From NCBI RefSeq assembly GCF_963576675.1, contig NC_088919.1:47824501-47888500 (forward strand): a stretch of DNA of 64,000 nt, given 5' to 3'. The notes beneath the pieces were generated by a model, which was given only the letters and a program-made list of their open reading frames with translations, did no database searches and had not been told where the DNA came from. The translations under genes and the position numbers were made by a program. Shown piece by piece: positions 1-10,401 of the stretch (position 1 is the first letter of the stretch; every line of letters starts with the position of its first letter). This DNA comes from Euphorbia lathyris (taxonomy: Eukaryota; Streptophyta; Magnoliopsida; Malpighiales; Euphorbiaceae).

Positions 1-847
1 TAATCTTCCACAAGTCAAAGCATTCACACAAAAATGTCAAGAAAATGAGCTTTTTGATGTTCGCTCTTAGGCTCAAATTCAACTCACAATTCTTTGGGTT
101 TCAATTTTGTGTTTACCAGTTTTCCCCAAACTCAAGTTTAATATTACATGCCTTCAATTCTTAAGTTATCTACCTAAGTAATGATTTTAGCATTTCTTCA
201 AAAGTAGGGTCTAAATGCAACTGTAGCTCATGCTTTTACAGATACAAGAGTTGTGTCCCACACCTAAACTAGTTGTCATGCAATTTTAGATTCGGTTCTC
301 AGCCCTCAAAGACAAATAACGAAGTTTAGATTCGAAGGAGGTTCACGGTTTTAGGTCCTAAACATGCAAAAACATAATAAAACGCCAAAACACAAACCTA
401 AACTAGACACGACGCAACAAAAATTTAAAAATTTATACAATTTTTGTAAGTTTGTCTACCCCTCCTCCTCACACTTAAAATATGCAATAAGTTCCAACAT
501 TGCATTATAGATCAGGAAATATGAGTGTAAAAAGTTAGGGTGGAGAAGACAACTTACTGATCGGCCGGGGGATAAGGCCAAGGCATGTTGTAGCGCTCGC
601 AGTAATCAGCCGCTACGTATTCAAGACCCGAAAGCCTTCGGTCCATATTCTGCTCAAAGTTGGTGAACCGTTGGTCCATCTGTTGAACAGTGTTAAAAGT
701 CCGAAGGTTAAGATCCCGCATTTCTGCCATCATGGTGTTGATGGCTTGGAACTGGGCCTCCGTCCCCGACGCTTGGTGTTCCCTTTGGTCTCCTGTCGTT
801 GCAGGTTCTTCTTCCTCAGGTTCTTCATCCCTTCTCTGTTGTGGAAA
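1..847. other. Noncoding 3' internal part of element A
   Basis: No coding signal continues from the extra ORF into this stretch, and no LTR edge is seen. The frames present are short and mirror simple composition. It probably belongs to the untranslated 3' part of element A between the extra ORF and the 3' LTR. Confidence 0.4.
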
Positions 848-1747
848 TCATGCCCTTTTTCTTCCTCCTCCGCTGGAGCTTGCTCCTCCAGTTGTGTTCC
901 TGTTAAAAACTCCTTGAAAAGTAGATTTCTCCAAAAACTTGGAGTTTAGCAGAGTAGGATAAATAGCAATTTCGGGATTATCTAAGTTCTTGAATTGGCT
1001 CTCGAGCAGGTTGGTAACTAGATACCCAAGACCTAGGGAACCACGTTTTCTACTTGTTTGGCTCGAGAGGCCTTCAAATACGGCCTTGACAGTGTCCACG
1101 GGTTTGTGATTGGCCACACACCATAATATGAGCAATTCCATCTTTGAGACTTTATTACTCTCGTTTTTGCCCAACAAGTTATGGGCTACAAACTTGTGGA
1201 CGAGATTGAGAAGCGGGTCTCGGAGAGTGCCCGGGCTAGCAGTCTGGGAGTTAAAGCTGGATATGCCTGTGAGTTGCTCCCAAGCTATATCTTTTGTTAG
1301 AGGCACTTTAAAGTCTGAGATTGCCTCTGGGTGATTATAAACCCCCATTAAGGCTGCTAGTGTGGTGGCATCAATGCGGTAAGGTTTACCGTTTAGCCTA
1401 AAGGAATGCTTCCCACTGCCTAAGGGCAGCTCCTTTTTCCAAGTTGTCAAGAATTCAATAGTAAAATTGTGATAAACCGGAGTTTGGGTTGTGGCTAGTC
1501 TATGCCAGCCGTGGAATTTGAGGAGTTCATTGAAATCCTTCTTTAAACCTAGACTCGACAAATAGGTTTGATCGACAATTATATGTGTAGCAAGGTCTTG
1601 TTTGGAAAACCTATCATACAAAAGACCCTCACGTTCATCAACAAGGCCAAAGGGTGGATCATACTTAGCTTGGAGGTTCTCGTCGAACTCGACCTCCGAT
1701 TCGGCTTCGTTCTCGAAGACGATCTTAGCTTTTCCTTTCCGACCCAT
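848..1747 (-). CDS. Athila-type extra ORF, putative plant transposon protein
   Basis: Uninterrupted minus frame of 299 codons from the chosen ATG at 1747 (MGRKGKAKIV). The frame stays open to an ATG at 1858, but those 37 residues look like leader sequence. The basic N terminus is followed by an acidic stretch, then a globular part with GWHRLATTQTP and FRLNGKPYRIDATTLAALMG, and a basic Ser/Gly-rich tail ending GGGRKRA. This resembles the non-pol protein domain found downstream of gag or pol in Athila-group elements. Its function is unknown, and nucleic-acid binding or nuclear targeting is only suggested by the basic ends. It is notable that this frame is open while the gag of the same element has stops. 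The assignment rests on remembered family features, not on a search. Confidence 0.6.
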   Translation of the reverse strand: MGRKGKAKIVFENEAESEVEFDENLQAKYDPPFGLVDEREGLLYDRFSKQDLATHIIVDQTYLSSLGLKKDFNELLKFHGWHRLATTQTPVYHNFTIEFLTTWKKELPLGSGKHSFRLNGKPYRIDATTLAALMGVYNHPEAISDFKVPLTKDIAWEQLTGISSFNSQTASPGTLRDPLLNLVHKFVAHNLLGKNESNKVSKMELLILWCVANHKPVDTVKAVFEGLSSQTSRKRGSLGLGYLVTNLLESQFKNLDNPEIAIYPTLLNSKFLEKSTFQGVFNRNTTGGASSSGGGRKRA

Positions 1748-1858
1748 ATCTCCTGAGGAATAGACCAAAAATGGGAGAGTTAGAAAATATTTACAAGTTT
1801 CAACATAAACCCTCAATAAATCATTCATATTCATAGGCACAATCATAGCTTTAGCCAT

Positions 1859-2682
1859 TTAGGGATTAAATTATAAGCATTTGGTCCCTAAATGTTTTAC
1901 CCGAAATTCATAAAATTCATGCAAATTGGAGATACCCAATGACTAAAACACAAGAAGAATGTAATTCCCAACTTTTTGACAAGTTTCTAACTAATTGAAT
2001 AGTTGAACTTTGAGCTAAAATGGGGATTTTGCCCAAATTGAGCAATTTCTCCAAATATTCACAAATTAATAATAGGAATCATACCCAAACTATAGATTAA
2101 TCATCATGTTAACATAAATTGCAAGGAAATCAAGAATTTAGAAGCAAACAAGACATTAATTTGAGAAAAGGGAAAAACAAAACTTAGGTTTTCCTTGAAT
2201 CTCAAAAATTATCACCCTAAGCTAAAATCTAAGTCTATAAACATGTTAGAAATCAAAAATAGGTAAAGATTCATACCTTATATCTTGAATTCAGGTTAGA
2301 ATGAAGGATTTGGGGGGTTAGGTTTTGAAGAAAAGAAAGGGAAGGAGAAGAAAAATGGTGGGATAAAAGAAAAGAAAGAAGAAAGAAGGAAAGAAGAAGG
2401 TGGGGAAAGGGATGATGAGTCATCCCCCCCTTTTTTTTCTTTTATTCTTTTCCTTTTTCCAATTCCTTTCTCCTTTTTTTTTTATAGAGTACGGGGGAAA
2501 CAAAGTTTGACAGTTAAAAAAAAAAAACAAGATCAGAATTCAGTTATTCAGAATAACGACAGGAAATAAGAGCAAAGAGAAAAAAAAAAAAAAGAAAATA
2601 AAAGAAGAGAAAAGAAAATTGCAGAATCAAATTGTTCAAACTTTGGATTAAAACCGAGGAGAACCCGATTTCTCCCCCTTAC
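1859..2682. repeat. Noncoding spacer of element A with a purine-rich tract
   Basis: No gene. At about 2326-2412 the plus strand is almost purely A and G (runs such as gaaagaagaaagaaggaaag), followed by C- and T-rich runs to about 2480 and A-rich runs to 2620. It lies where pol would be expected, just after the gag frame loses homology. It may mark a deletion joint or an old internal polypurine tract. Confidence 0.45.
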
Positions 2683-4122
2683 TCAATCCTTTCTCAGGAT
2701 CTTTGGATTCTTCTCTGTTGTGCTCGGGAGAGAACCCTGTGGCCTTTCCTGCCTATCCCTATTAATCTGAGCCACCTGATTGCTCAAGTCCTTGCAGAAG
2801 GCTTCGTTGTTGGCAAGCCTAGCTGAGATCTCCTTCAGAAGAGTGATCACTTCGTCAGATTCCTTAGGGTGTTGCATTGGCCCTTGATTTTGCTGTTGGT
2901 ATGGGGGCATGCCAAGCCCTTGCTCTCTATGCTCTTGAACAAATCCGTTAGGAGGTCGGAGCACATTCTGATTTGAATTCCCGTAAGAGAGGTTCGGGTG
3001 CTGAGGCCTCCTGTAGTTGCCATTGTTGTTGTAGGAATTGTAGTTGTTGGGGTTACCGTTGTTGTAATTCTGATTGTATCTTGGTTGCCCCCCAACATAA
3101 TTTACCATCTCCACCCCATCTCCAGCGAAAGGGCTACCTGCTTGACAATCCTTACCATTGTGGTCACCGCCACAGTGCACACAGGTGGGAGGTCGGCTAA
3201 GCGTAGCCAACAGTACATCCATCTTCCTACTCAAATCTGCAACAACTGGATTTTGCTCCTGTTCTTCCACAGCAAATACCCGCTGCCTAGTGGGGCCGGC
3301 GAGCTTCTATTCTTGCCACTGCACACTCTTTCTGGCCAGCTCATTGATCATGTCATATGCCTCTGCTGCTGTCTTTCTAAACAAATCTCCACCCGCTGCG
3401 GAGTCAACAATGGCTCTGTTGGTGGGTGTCAGTCCGTGATAGAAGACGCTCACTAATTGATGCTTGGGTATGTCATGATGAGGGCACATGCGTAGCATTT
3501 TCCTGAATCAAGTCCAAGATGTGTGGAGCGCCTCATGTTCAGGTTGGTGGAAGGATGTGATCTCACCCCTGAGCATTGCTGTTTTTGAGGGAGGGAAGTA
3601 GTAGGACAAGAATTCCTTCTCCAACCCTGCCCATGTTGTGATTGAACCAGGCTCCAGTGTTCTCAGCCATTCCAAAGCTTGCCCCGTCAGAGAGAATGGG
3701 AAAAGTTTCAGTCTAGCAGCATCTTGGGGGACCCTGTTGGTCCTTGCAGTGTCTGCGCACATTAGGAAGCGATCCAGATGATCATTCGGGCTTTCATGTG
3801 CTTCTCCTCCAAACAATCCAGTCTGTTGGATCAAGTGAATTATACCAGACTTGATTTCGTATGTGTTTGCCGGAATGTTTGGAGCAGCAATGCCTGACAG
3901 ATGCTGATGTCGGTGGGGTGCCAGGATCTCACTCATCAGACGAGTGTCGCTCTCTGGTCCGGTGTTCTCGTTGTTCCGTTCATTGTCAGTCATCTTGACG
4001 GGCTCGATAGGCTCGATGATCTCGTCTTGCTTCAGCTTTCCGATCTGTTTGCTCCTGCGAAGAGTACGTTCAAGTTCAGGGTTAAGAGGGACAACCGGTA
4101 TTTTTGCTGATCTCGTAGGCAT
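2683..4122 (-). pseudogene. gag: gag of element A with two in-frame stops
   Basis: One minus frame from ATG at 4122 (MPTRSAKIPV) to 2683, about 480 codons, broken only by TGA at 3508-3510 and TAG at 3307-3309. The N part has the usual plant gypsy gag core (LKLFPFSLTGQALEWL, then FLSYYFPPSKT). The second part gives CPHHDIPKHQLVSVFYHGL. The third has a zinc knuckle CVHCGGDHNGKDC (C-X2-C-X3-H-X4-C) and an Asn/Tyr/Gly-rich linker. Gag packages the element RNA in cytoplasmic particles. Homology stops after STTEKNP, where the sequence runs into the noncoding spacer. The TGA is probably a former CGA (normal context RFRKML). There is no frameshift. Confidence 0.85.
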
Positions 4123-4480
4123 ACGCTGAGAAAAGATAAATACAGAAATAAATGAAAGCTGAAAGAAGATCATACAAATCATACAGTTTTGTACAAGTAT
4201 AAGAATGGTGCAGATAAACATATACAGACACGTATAGGTGAAGTTGACAGCTACATACTCGTACAAACGAATATACACAAGCGTAAGTATAAATAAGGAT
4301 GGCTTTCATAAATGAGTATATATAAGTAAGTGTATACTAACAAATATAATCGGTATAGGTATGTAGTACAAAGAATCATGATTATAAACAAGTATATATG
4401 ATATTAACAAGGAAAGTATTCACAAAGAATGCCTAAACTAACAAGTTGACCTTTGGTTTGATATTGCAGAAGAAATAAAT

Positions 4481-4497
4481 CCCCGGCAACGGCGCAA
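4481..4497 (-). promoter_or_regulatory. Primer-binding site of element A, tRNA-Asp type
   Basis: The plus strand reads ccccggcaacggcgcaa, matching the 3' end of plant tRNA-Asp (ending CGGCGCCA) with one mismatch near the end. On the minus strand it sits six bases after the LTR end, as expected for the site priming minus-strand DNA synthesis. Confidence 0.85.
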
Positions 4498-5455
4498 AAA
4501 ACTTGATGCGGATTCCGTGAAGAACCCGATCTAAGGGATAAGTGTACCCCGTCGTTATCAAGTAATAAATTTCTGGGTTTAAGTCCAGGTTATCGTCCAC
4601 AGGATTTATTTCTGCAAGTACCGAATTACTAAGTCTCGGATGTTATCTAGGCTTAGGGGGTTTTGAGTTTGGTTTTGTTTAATTAATCTACTCCTAGGTT
4701 GCATTACACTAATTCTAATTAAGTTATCTAATTCTAGCTAAGTTATTCTAAGCCTAACTAAATTACTCTACCCCTAATTAAGTTAAACTACTCCTAAGTG
4801 ATCTTTTGTCAATGCAATCATCTAAAGGATCATGGAGGGATACGATGATAATGGAAATAGATTGTTTAAACAATTGAATTAAAATCTAAGTCACTTGTGT
4901 TCGAGGCGATTAACCCGACCTATCCTCCTAAAGTTTCTAGTTCGTGATTCCCTTGTAAGGCCGAAACTAGCTCTAAGGCTCAGTAATTTGGGCTTAATCT
5001 TCTATAGGGTCGTCAATCCTATAGGCACTGACTAGGTCAGATTCAGCTCGCAATATGTGCCAACTTGATTTTGGGATTATCGAATGAGTTAAACCAATCA
5101 AACAAAGCGTAAGACAAAGATTCAAAGCATTAAAACAATTGAAGAAACAAAACTATTATATTAATCAAAGATGGAGAACATTGTCACGAAGTTACAATAA
5201 GCCTAAGATTCATAGCATGTATCATAGGATAAACAAGTTATAAAAGAAGAAAAATCCCTTTCAGGGAACCTGTCAACCAATGCAGGCGTCTTCCTAGGAC
5301 TTAAGGATGGAGCTCGAGCAATCCTCGGTGAATGGAGCTTCGGAGGAGTCTTCAATCGAGGTTTGAAGGTTTTGGAGGAGGTGGAGAGGATTTCTCGAGG
5401 TGGAAGATAAGAAAATTACAAAAACAAAAGATATCTAATTTACAATTGAAAATTC

Positions 5456-5464
5456 CTATTTATA
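5456..5464 (-). promoter_or_regulatory. TATA box of LTR A
   Basis: The minus strand reads TCTATAAATAGG, placed about 950 bases before the LTR end and downstream of the palindrome array. This is the normal position for the core promoter of a plant LTR. Confidence 0.7.
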
Positions 5465-5549
5465 GACGCGTCTCGGGTCTCGTTTTGACCTAATTTCGTG
5501 TCCTTATTGGTGTATGAAGATGTGGGGCCGAACGTGGCTTCGTGGGGGC

Positions 5550-5703
5550 GGAATTGGTCTTTTTGACCAATTCCCGCAGGTCTGCTCGCCGAGCAGGAAA
5601 GTCTGCTCGCCGAGCAGGCGCCTGGTGGCCTGCTCGGCGAGCAGGCCTCCAGAGGACTGCTCGGCGAGCAGAAATGGCCCGGGGGGCCCTGCTCGCTGAG
5701 CGT
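5550..5703. repeat. Hairpin and array of 15-bp palindromes in LTR A U3
   Basis: A hairpin (5550-5559 paired with 5565-5574, T5 loop) is followed by near-identical palindromes CTGCTCG(C/G)CGAGCAG at 5582-5596, 5603-5617, 5630-5644 and 5657-5671, with a decayed fifth at 5689-5703. Each has seven-base arms around one central base. The GC content stands out sharply from the surroundings. Confidence 0.9.
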
Positions 5704-6101
5704 TTTCGCCCGAAGCGCGCTCGATCCGTACCGGATGACTTCCAAGCCCTTTTTCGTCCGAACTTACACCTGCACACGCATAAAAACTCCAGAAAACATT
5801 AGTCCAAAAGCCGAATTGATCCGTCAATCGCTTATTTTGAGCAAACGCCTCGTTTGGTGCGACTTTTGACGGACCAATTAGCTTCAAAAGATAACGGAAT
5901 TCTAATATGCATGTTATTTCGACCGTATTTGCCTAAATTGATCACAAAACGAGCCTAAACAACGAAAAGTAAATAGAACGTTTTCAATTTCTAACTAACT
6001 CACACAAAAGCATTTAAATGCGAGAATTGCTCGCTTATTAACCAAATTACTCTAAAAACCGTCCTAAAACCGTACCCAAAGATAGGGGTTTTTGACCCCT
6101 A

Positions 6102-7227
6102 TCAAACCGAGAGTAAACACTTTAGCCACGGGCTATCAGAGATGGGGTAGATTATACCTGCATCAAGCAATTTGATTACTTGGTTCTTTACCACTTCTTT
6201 CATGCTCGGATTGAGTCGCCTTTGTGGTTGGATGACGGGTCGGACTTCTTCTTCCATGAAAATTTTGTGAGTACACAAAGAAGGACTAATCCCCTTTATG
6301 TCCGCTAAAGACCATCTGAATGCTCTTTTGTGCTCCTTTAACAAATCTACAAGTCGAGCCTCCATATGCACTGTCAAAGAAGAAGAAATAATAACTGGTA
6401 AGGTTGAATCATCACCCAAAAATGCATATTTTAAATGATTAGGAAGAGGTTTGAGATCGAGAATAGGGGGCTCCTGTAAAGACGTCTTAGGTTTTCCTTT
6501 CGGTGGTAGCTCAAGTTTCTCATAGTAGCCCTTGACCCATAAACAGTCTTGAACGTCTTCATTTAGGGTCTCCACAATGGTTTGTGTCTCTCGATCCATG
6601 ATTAGTTCATCCGGATTTAGGCCAAGGCCGTTGACAATGACCGTATCAAGGGGGTCTTCATAAAGGTTCTCCTGAAACACCTCATCAACTGCTATATCAA
6701 TAACATCAATCAAATTGCAATAATCATGTGATATAGGGTATTTTAGGGAATAAAAAACATTGAAGATAACTTCCTCGTCTTGTAGACGTAAAATGAGTCT
6801 ACCTTGCTCGACATCAATCAAAGTTCTACCTGTGGCTAAGAATGGTCGACCAAGGATGATTGGCACTCGTGCATCTTCTTCCATATCTAACACAATGAAA
6901 TCTACAGGGAAGATAAATTTGTCTACCTTAACTAGAACATCCTCAATTATTCCCTTTGGGAAAGCCAAAGATCGGTCGGCGAGTTGAAGCGAAACATTTG
7001 TAGGTTTAGGTTCGCCTAAGCCTAACCTTTGAAAGATGCTTAAGGGCATTAGATTGATGTTTGCACCAAGATCACATAAATCTCTTTTAAAGGTTAAGCT
7101 CCCGATCGAACACGGGAAAGAAAAACTTCCCGGATCTTTCAATTTTTGAGGCAACTTTCTTAATAGGATAGCGGAACAATCTTCGGTTAGCTTAACGATT
7201 TCATTTTCTCCCAATTTCCTTTTCTTA
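6102..7227 (-). pseudogene. pol: pol fragment of element B: protease and start of RT
   Basis: The frame continues the polyprotein after a frameshift at about 7222-7226. It holds the retropepsin-like protease with DLGANINLMPLS (active-site Asp, Athila style) and the flap-like VPIILGRPFLATGR. A linker follows, then the RT N terminus with FRWSLADIKGISPSLCTHKI and IIYPISDSPW. After DSPW only eight more sense codons precede a stop formed at the LTR of element A, so all RT catalytic aspartates are missing. The protease would cut the Gag-Pol polyprotein in the particle. In this copy nothing functional is expected. Confidence 0.85.
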
Positions 7228-8794
7228 ACAAAATATCTTTTAAAAACTTGGCATAAACATGCATATTTTCCAAAGCTTCCGCGAATGGAATGTTAATATG
7301 TAGCTTTTTAAAGATGTCCAAGAATTTAGAAAATTGCTTTTCTTGTTTCTCCTTGTGCAACCTTTGCAGAAATGGAATTTTCGCTTTATATGGTTGCACG
7401 AGGGGATCCGCAAAAAGTTTAGGTGGAGAGTCGGATGTGCTTACCTCGGGTTGCACTATACCTTTATCCTTGGAGGTGGATGGTTGAGCGGTTTCCTTAC
7501 CATTTCGGAGTGTAATGGCTTTGACATGTTCTCGAGGGTTGGTTTCGGTGTCACTCGGTAAGGATCCCCTAGGGAGTTCAGTTGAGCTTTTTGCGACTTG
7601 ATTAATATTTGTTTCCAAACCCCTAGTGAATGTGTCTTGATGTCGACGCCATTCTTCTAAACCGTTTAACCTATTTTCAATTCTACCAAGGGTTTTGACA
7701 ATGGTATCTAACGGGTCGGGTTCTCTCTTTTCTTGTGGGTTAAAACCGGGTGGAGGTCGAGGATGATTAGGAGCATAGGGATTTAAAGCATTTTGATTGT
7801 TGCTCCATGAAAAATTTGGGTGGTTCCTCCACCCTTGATTGTATGAATTTGAGTATGGATTATTTGGTCGATAAGAGTTACCGACGAAATTAGCCGTTTC
7901 ACCCATGAATTGATTTCCGGGTTGGTTATCCATGCTCAAATTGGCCATCAATAAATCCATTTTTTTATTAAGCTCATCGAGGTTAGGGGATGATTGGGGT
8001 GGTGCATCACACATATATATACCTGCCCTTACCTCGGAGAACCGTTCGTTTGGCCAATGGGAACTCCTCTCGGCTAGTTCTTGGATGAGTGCATAAGCAT
8101 CATTCGGGCTCTTGCAGAACAAGCTTCCACCTGCGGCTGCATCAATAGTGGCACAATTATTCGAAGATAAACCACTATAAAAGATATTTACTTGTTCCCA
8201 CTTTTCAAAGCCGTGATGTGGGCATTTCTTGAACAACCGACGGTAACACTCCCATGCATCGTATAAGCTTTCTCTCTCCTTTTGACGGAAGGCGTTGATC
8301 TCATTCTTGTACATGGATGTTTTGGACGGAGGGAAGTATTTAGCAAGAAACTTTTTCACTAAATCGTCCCAAGTTGTGATGGATCCGGCATCCAAAGATT
8401 CCAACCAATCAATAGCATCTTCCCTGAGAGAAAAAGAAAACAATTTCAGTTTAACAGCGTCACTTCAAACGCCATTAGTACGGAACAAAGAACAATGCTT
8501 AATAAATTTGGTAAGATGAGCATTCAGGTCTTCTCTAGCATCTCCTCCGAATTTCCCGACATTTTGAATAAGTTGGATCATAGCCGGTTTGATTTCGAAG
8601 TTATGTGTGGCTATGGTCGGTTCTACAATACTAGATGTAACCACAAGGCGATTTGGAGTTAGCATGTCCATGATTGTTCTTTCTCCGTTCTCTTCCATGA
8701 TGACGTTTCTTCCTTCACGTCGATTCCTTCGGTACGTACACTCTATTTCTGGATCAAAAACTAAAAGAGGCCAAGATTGGCTCCGCGTTAGCAT
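7187..8794 (-). pseudogene. gag: gag of element B, stop and frameshift
   Basis: The probable start is the ATG at 8794 (MLTRSQSWPLL). The frame stops at TGA 8465-8463 between FRTNGV and SDAVKL (probably CGA originally) and then runs open to 7187. The core has WLESLDAGSITTW and KFLAKYFPPSKTSM, then CPHHGFEKWEQVNIFYSGL. The C half has an Asn/Pro-rich linker and EHVKAITLRNGKE, typical of the region before protease. The frame leaves homology at LLRKGNWEK. One more A in the A-run at 7222-7226 would restore the join to LGENEIVKLTEDC. No CCHC zinc knuckle is present, unlike in element A. Confidence 0.85.
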
Positions 8795-8854
8795 AAAAAA
8801 TGAAAAAGTGTCTAGAACGTCAAACCTGATTGTTGCTAATGTTGCAACTAGAAT

Positions 8855-8871
8855 CCCCGGCAACGGCGCCA
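8855..8871 (-). promoter_or_regulatory. Primer-binding site of element B, perfect tRNA-Asp type
   Basis: The plus strand is ccccggcaacggcgcca, identical over 17 bases to the plant tRNA-Asp 3' end including CCA. It is separated from the LTR by six bases. Confidence 0.9.
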
Positions 8872-8877
8872 AAAACT

Positions 8878-10396
8878 TGATGCGTATAAAACGTATACGT
8901 GCTTTTTAAGAGCAAGTGCACTCTATCGTACCAAGTAATACAGTATACTCACGTATAAAGATCGATCCCACAGGGATTCCGCACAATTATTAACTATCCA
9001 CAAGTTTATGAAGTCTAAACGATTGAAATAAAGAGGTTTGAGTTGTTTATAGCTACGAAAAAAACTTTTGTTGTTAAAGCAATGGGGTAAAACACTAGGG
9101 AATCGGGTTCACTTCCTAAGTTTGAGCCAATGAAATCAATTGAAATAAGAAACCGAGGAGAAGTTCGTGATTTTAAAGATGGTGATTTCTAAAAGAAACT
9201 CGGTGCTAAGACCTTAGACCACCTCGTTCTATTTCTTCATTCCTATTCACTTAACCGGGCTAATGGTTACTTAAATACGACAAGAAAGCGTTAAGCTCAA
9301 TGAGAAATCCTAGCAATGTAATGCTAGAAACCACATCGACTTGCTATCAAGTTTAAGAATGTAGTTTTCCATTAACTGAAATGTGGATTAAACTTACGTT
9401 CTTAGTTCTTTGAAATCGAATTCCTTTCGGGTGTTTATCTAATTGACTTCTAACTTGACTCAAAACATTAGAAAGATTCCCCTCATCCCTAGTAGGGAAG
9501 AATTAGTTCATGGTCATTGGGGAAACAAAACTTGAAATAAAGTGAAATGAAGTGAAACTCATTGAAAGTAGAAGATAAAGAAATGAAAGATGAACAAACT
9601 TTGATTAAAATGTGAAATCAACTTACAAAACTAAAAGGAAATGACCTTGAAATAAGAAATTGTACTTAAGAACTACAAAAAGTAACTAAAACAAGAGAAA
9701 TGACAAATGCCCAAAGCTTGGCTACAACAACAATGGAGTTTCTAAGCTTAAGGATGCAAAAGGTGTAGCTTTCTTCTTCAAATCTCTTCTATTTATAAGC
9801 AAAATCTTGCTCCAATCAAGGTAGAATTCTGATTTTGATGATTGAAAGCCTCCAAATTACTGAAATAATGCATTTAATGGCCTTGAGAAGTCAAATGGTT
9901 GAAGGATATGGGCTTGCTTTGAAAGGAGGAGCCGCCCGGTGCAAGTTGCGGGCTGTGGCAGGTCTCGCCGAGACCTACCCCTGAAATTGGCCTTTTTAGG
10001 CCAATTTCAGGAGGTCTCGGCGAGACATAGGTGTGTCTCGTCGAGACATGCCTTCGAGCAGGGCACAACTCCCTTCCTCAGCCAGTTGCAACGCTTGTTT
10101 TGTGAATCTGTTGCGTTCGGCCCTGACTGACCAAAAACCATCATTTTGTTGTTTTTTCTCGTCATGTTCCCTCGTTCTTGCCCTGTAACTTACTTGGGTA
10201 AATTGTCAATCTCGTGAGGGTGTGTGAGGGTGTAAAAAAATTAATGGAAACGTCGTGAATTAAATTAAAATTACGTGACGGTGCGTGAAATTACGAAATA
10301 AAGTGAAATTAACACAAAATGACACTAAAGTGATAACAAAAACAACAAAATGGACTAAATTATGACTCGATTTTATTATGAAAACGATCGGCAACA
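8878..10396 (-). repeat. 5' LTR of element B (1519 bp)
   Basis: On the minus strand it begins TGTTGCCGATC and ends ATACGCATCA beside the primer site. The TATA box is at 9789-9797 (TATAAATAG on minus). The U3 holds a 13-bp hairpin and palindromes. The bases cctat at 10397-10401 are the expected right half of a 5-bp target duplication. The left half is lost with the 3' LTR. No gene is present. Confidence 0.85.
9961..10048. repeat. Palindromes and hairpin in LTR B U3
   Basis: Palindromes GGTCTCGCCGAGACC (9961-9975), GGTCTCGGCGAGAC (10013-10026) and TGTCTCGTCGAGACA (10034-10048) flank a perfect 13-bp hairpin (9980-9992 with 9999-10011, six-base loop). They lie about 170 bases upstream of the TATA box, the same position as the array in LTR A. 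Confidence 0.9.
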
Positions 10397-10401
10397 CCTA
10401 T

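Larger units (their letters stand above)
1..6104 (-). mobile_element. Element A: pol-less Athila-like Ty3/gypsy element, partial
   Basis: Read on the minus strand, this is a 5' LTR (6104-4504), a primer-binding site, a gag frame (4122-2683) and then an extra ORF (1747-848). The other end lies beyond the window. No protease, RT, RNase H or integrase is present between gag and the extra ORF, so this copy, and perhaps its family, depends on another element for replication enzymes. The gag sequence and the tRNA-Asp-type primer site place it with the Athila group. The five bases right of the LTR (6105-6109, aaccg) are the expected half of a target duplication. The matching half would lie outside the window. 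Confidence 0.85.
4504..6104 (-). repeat. 5' LTR of element A (1601 bp)
   Basis: On the minus strand it starts TGATAGGGGTC and ends CCGCATCA, followed by six bases and the primer site. The first bases form a hairpin (6081-6103: gatagggg, seven-base loop, cccctatc). A TATA box (TATAAATAG on minus) lies at 5456-5464. The U3 upstream of it has a ten-base-pair hairpin and an array of GC-rich palindromes. The inner end shares the TAAGGGATAAGTGTACC motif with the LTR remnant near 53.55 kb. No ORF inside is believable. Confidence 0.85.
6105..10396 (-). mobile_element. Element B: Athila-like Ty3/gypsy element, truncated
   Basis: On the minus strand: 5' LTR (10396-8878), a perfect tRNA-Asp-type primer site, gag, protease and the beginning of RT, cut off at the LTR of element A. 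RT catalytic motifs, RNase H, integrase and the 3' LTR are not in the window. If A was inserted into B, they should reappear to the left of A. The last 21 bases (6105-6125) do not read as RT, so the joint may have been altered. Confidence 0.85.

Noticed and set aside
2998..3456. Plus-strand ORF of 152 codons
   Set aside because: Antisense shadow of the gag of element A, which has clear homology on the minus strand.
5440..5887. Overlapping ORFs on both strands rich in Cys-Ser-Pro/Ala-Ser-Arg repeats
   Set aside because: They are translations of the palindrome array in LTR A, open in several frames because of high GC content.
9874..10130. Short ORFs on both strands in LTR B
   Set aside because: Same cause: the GC-rich palindromes of the LTR U3.
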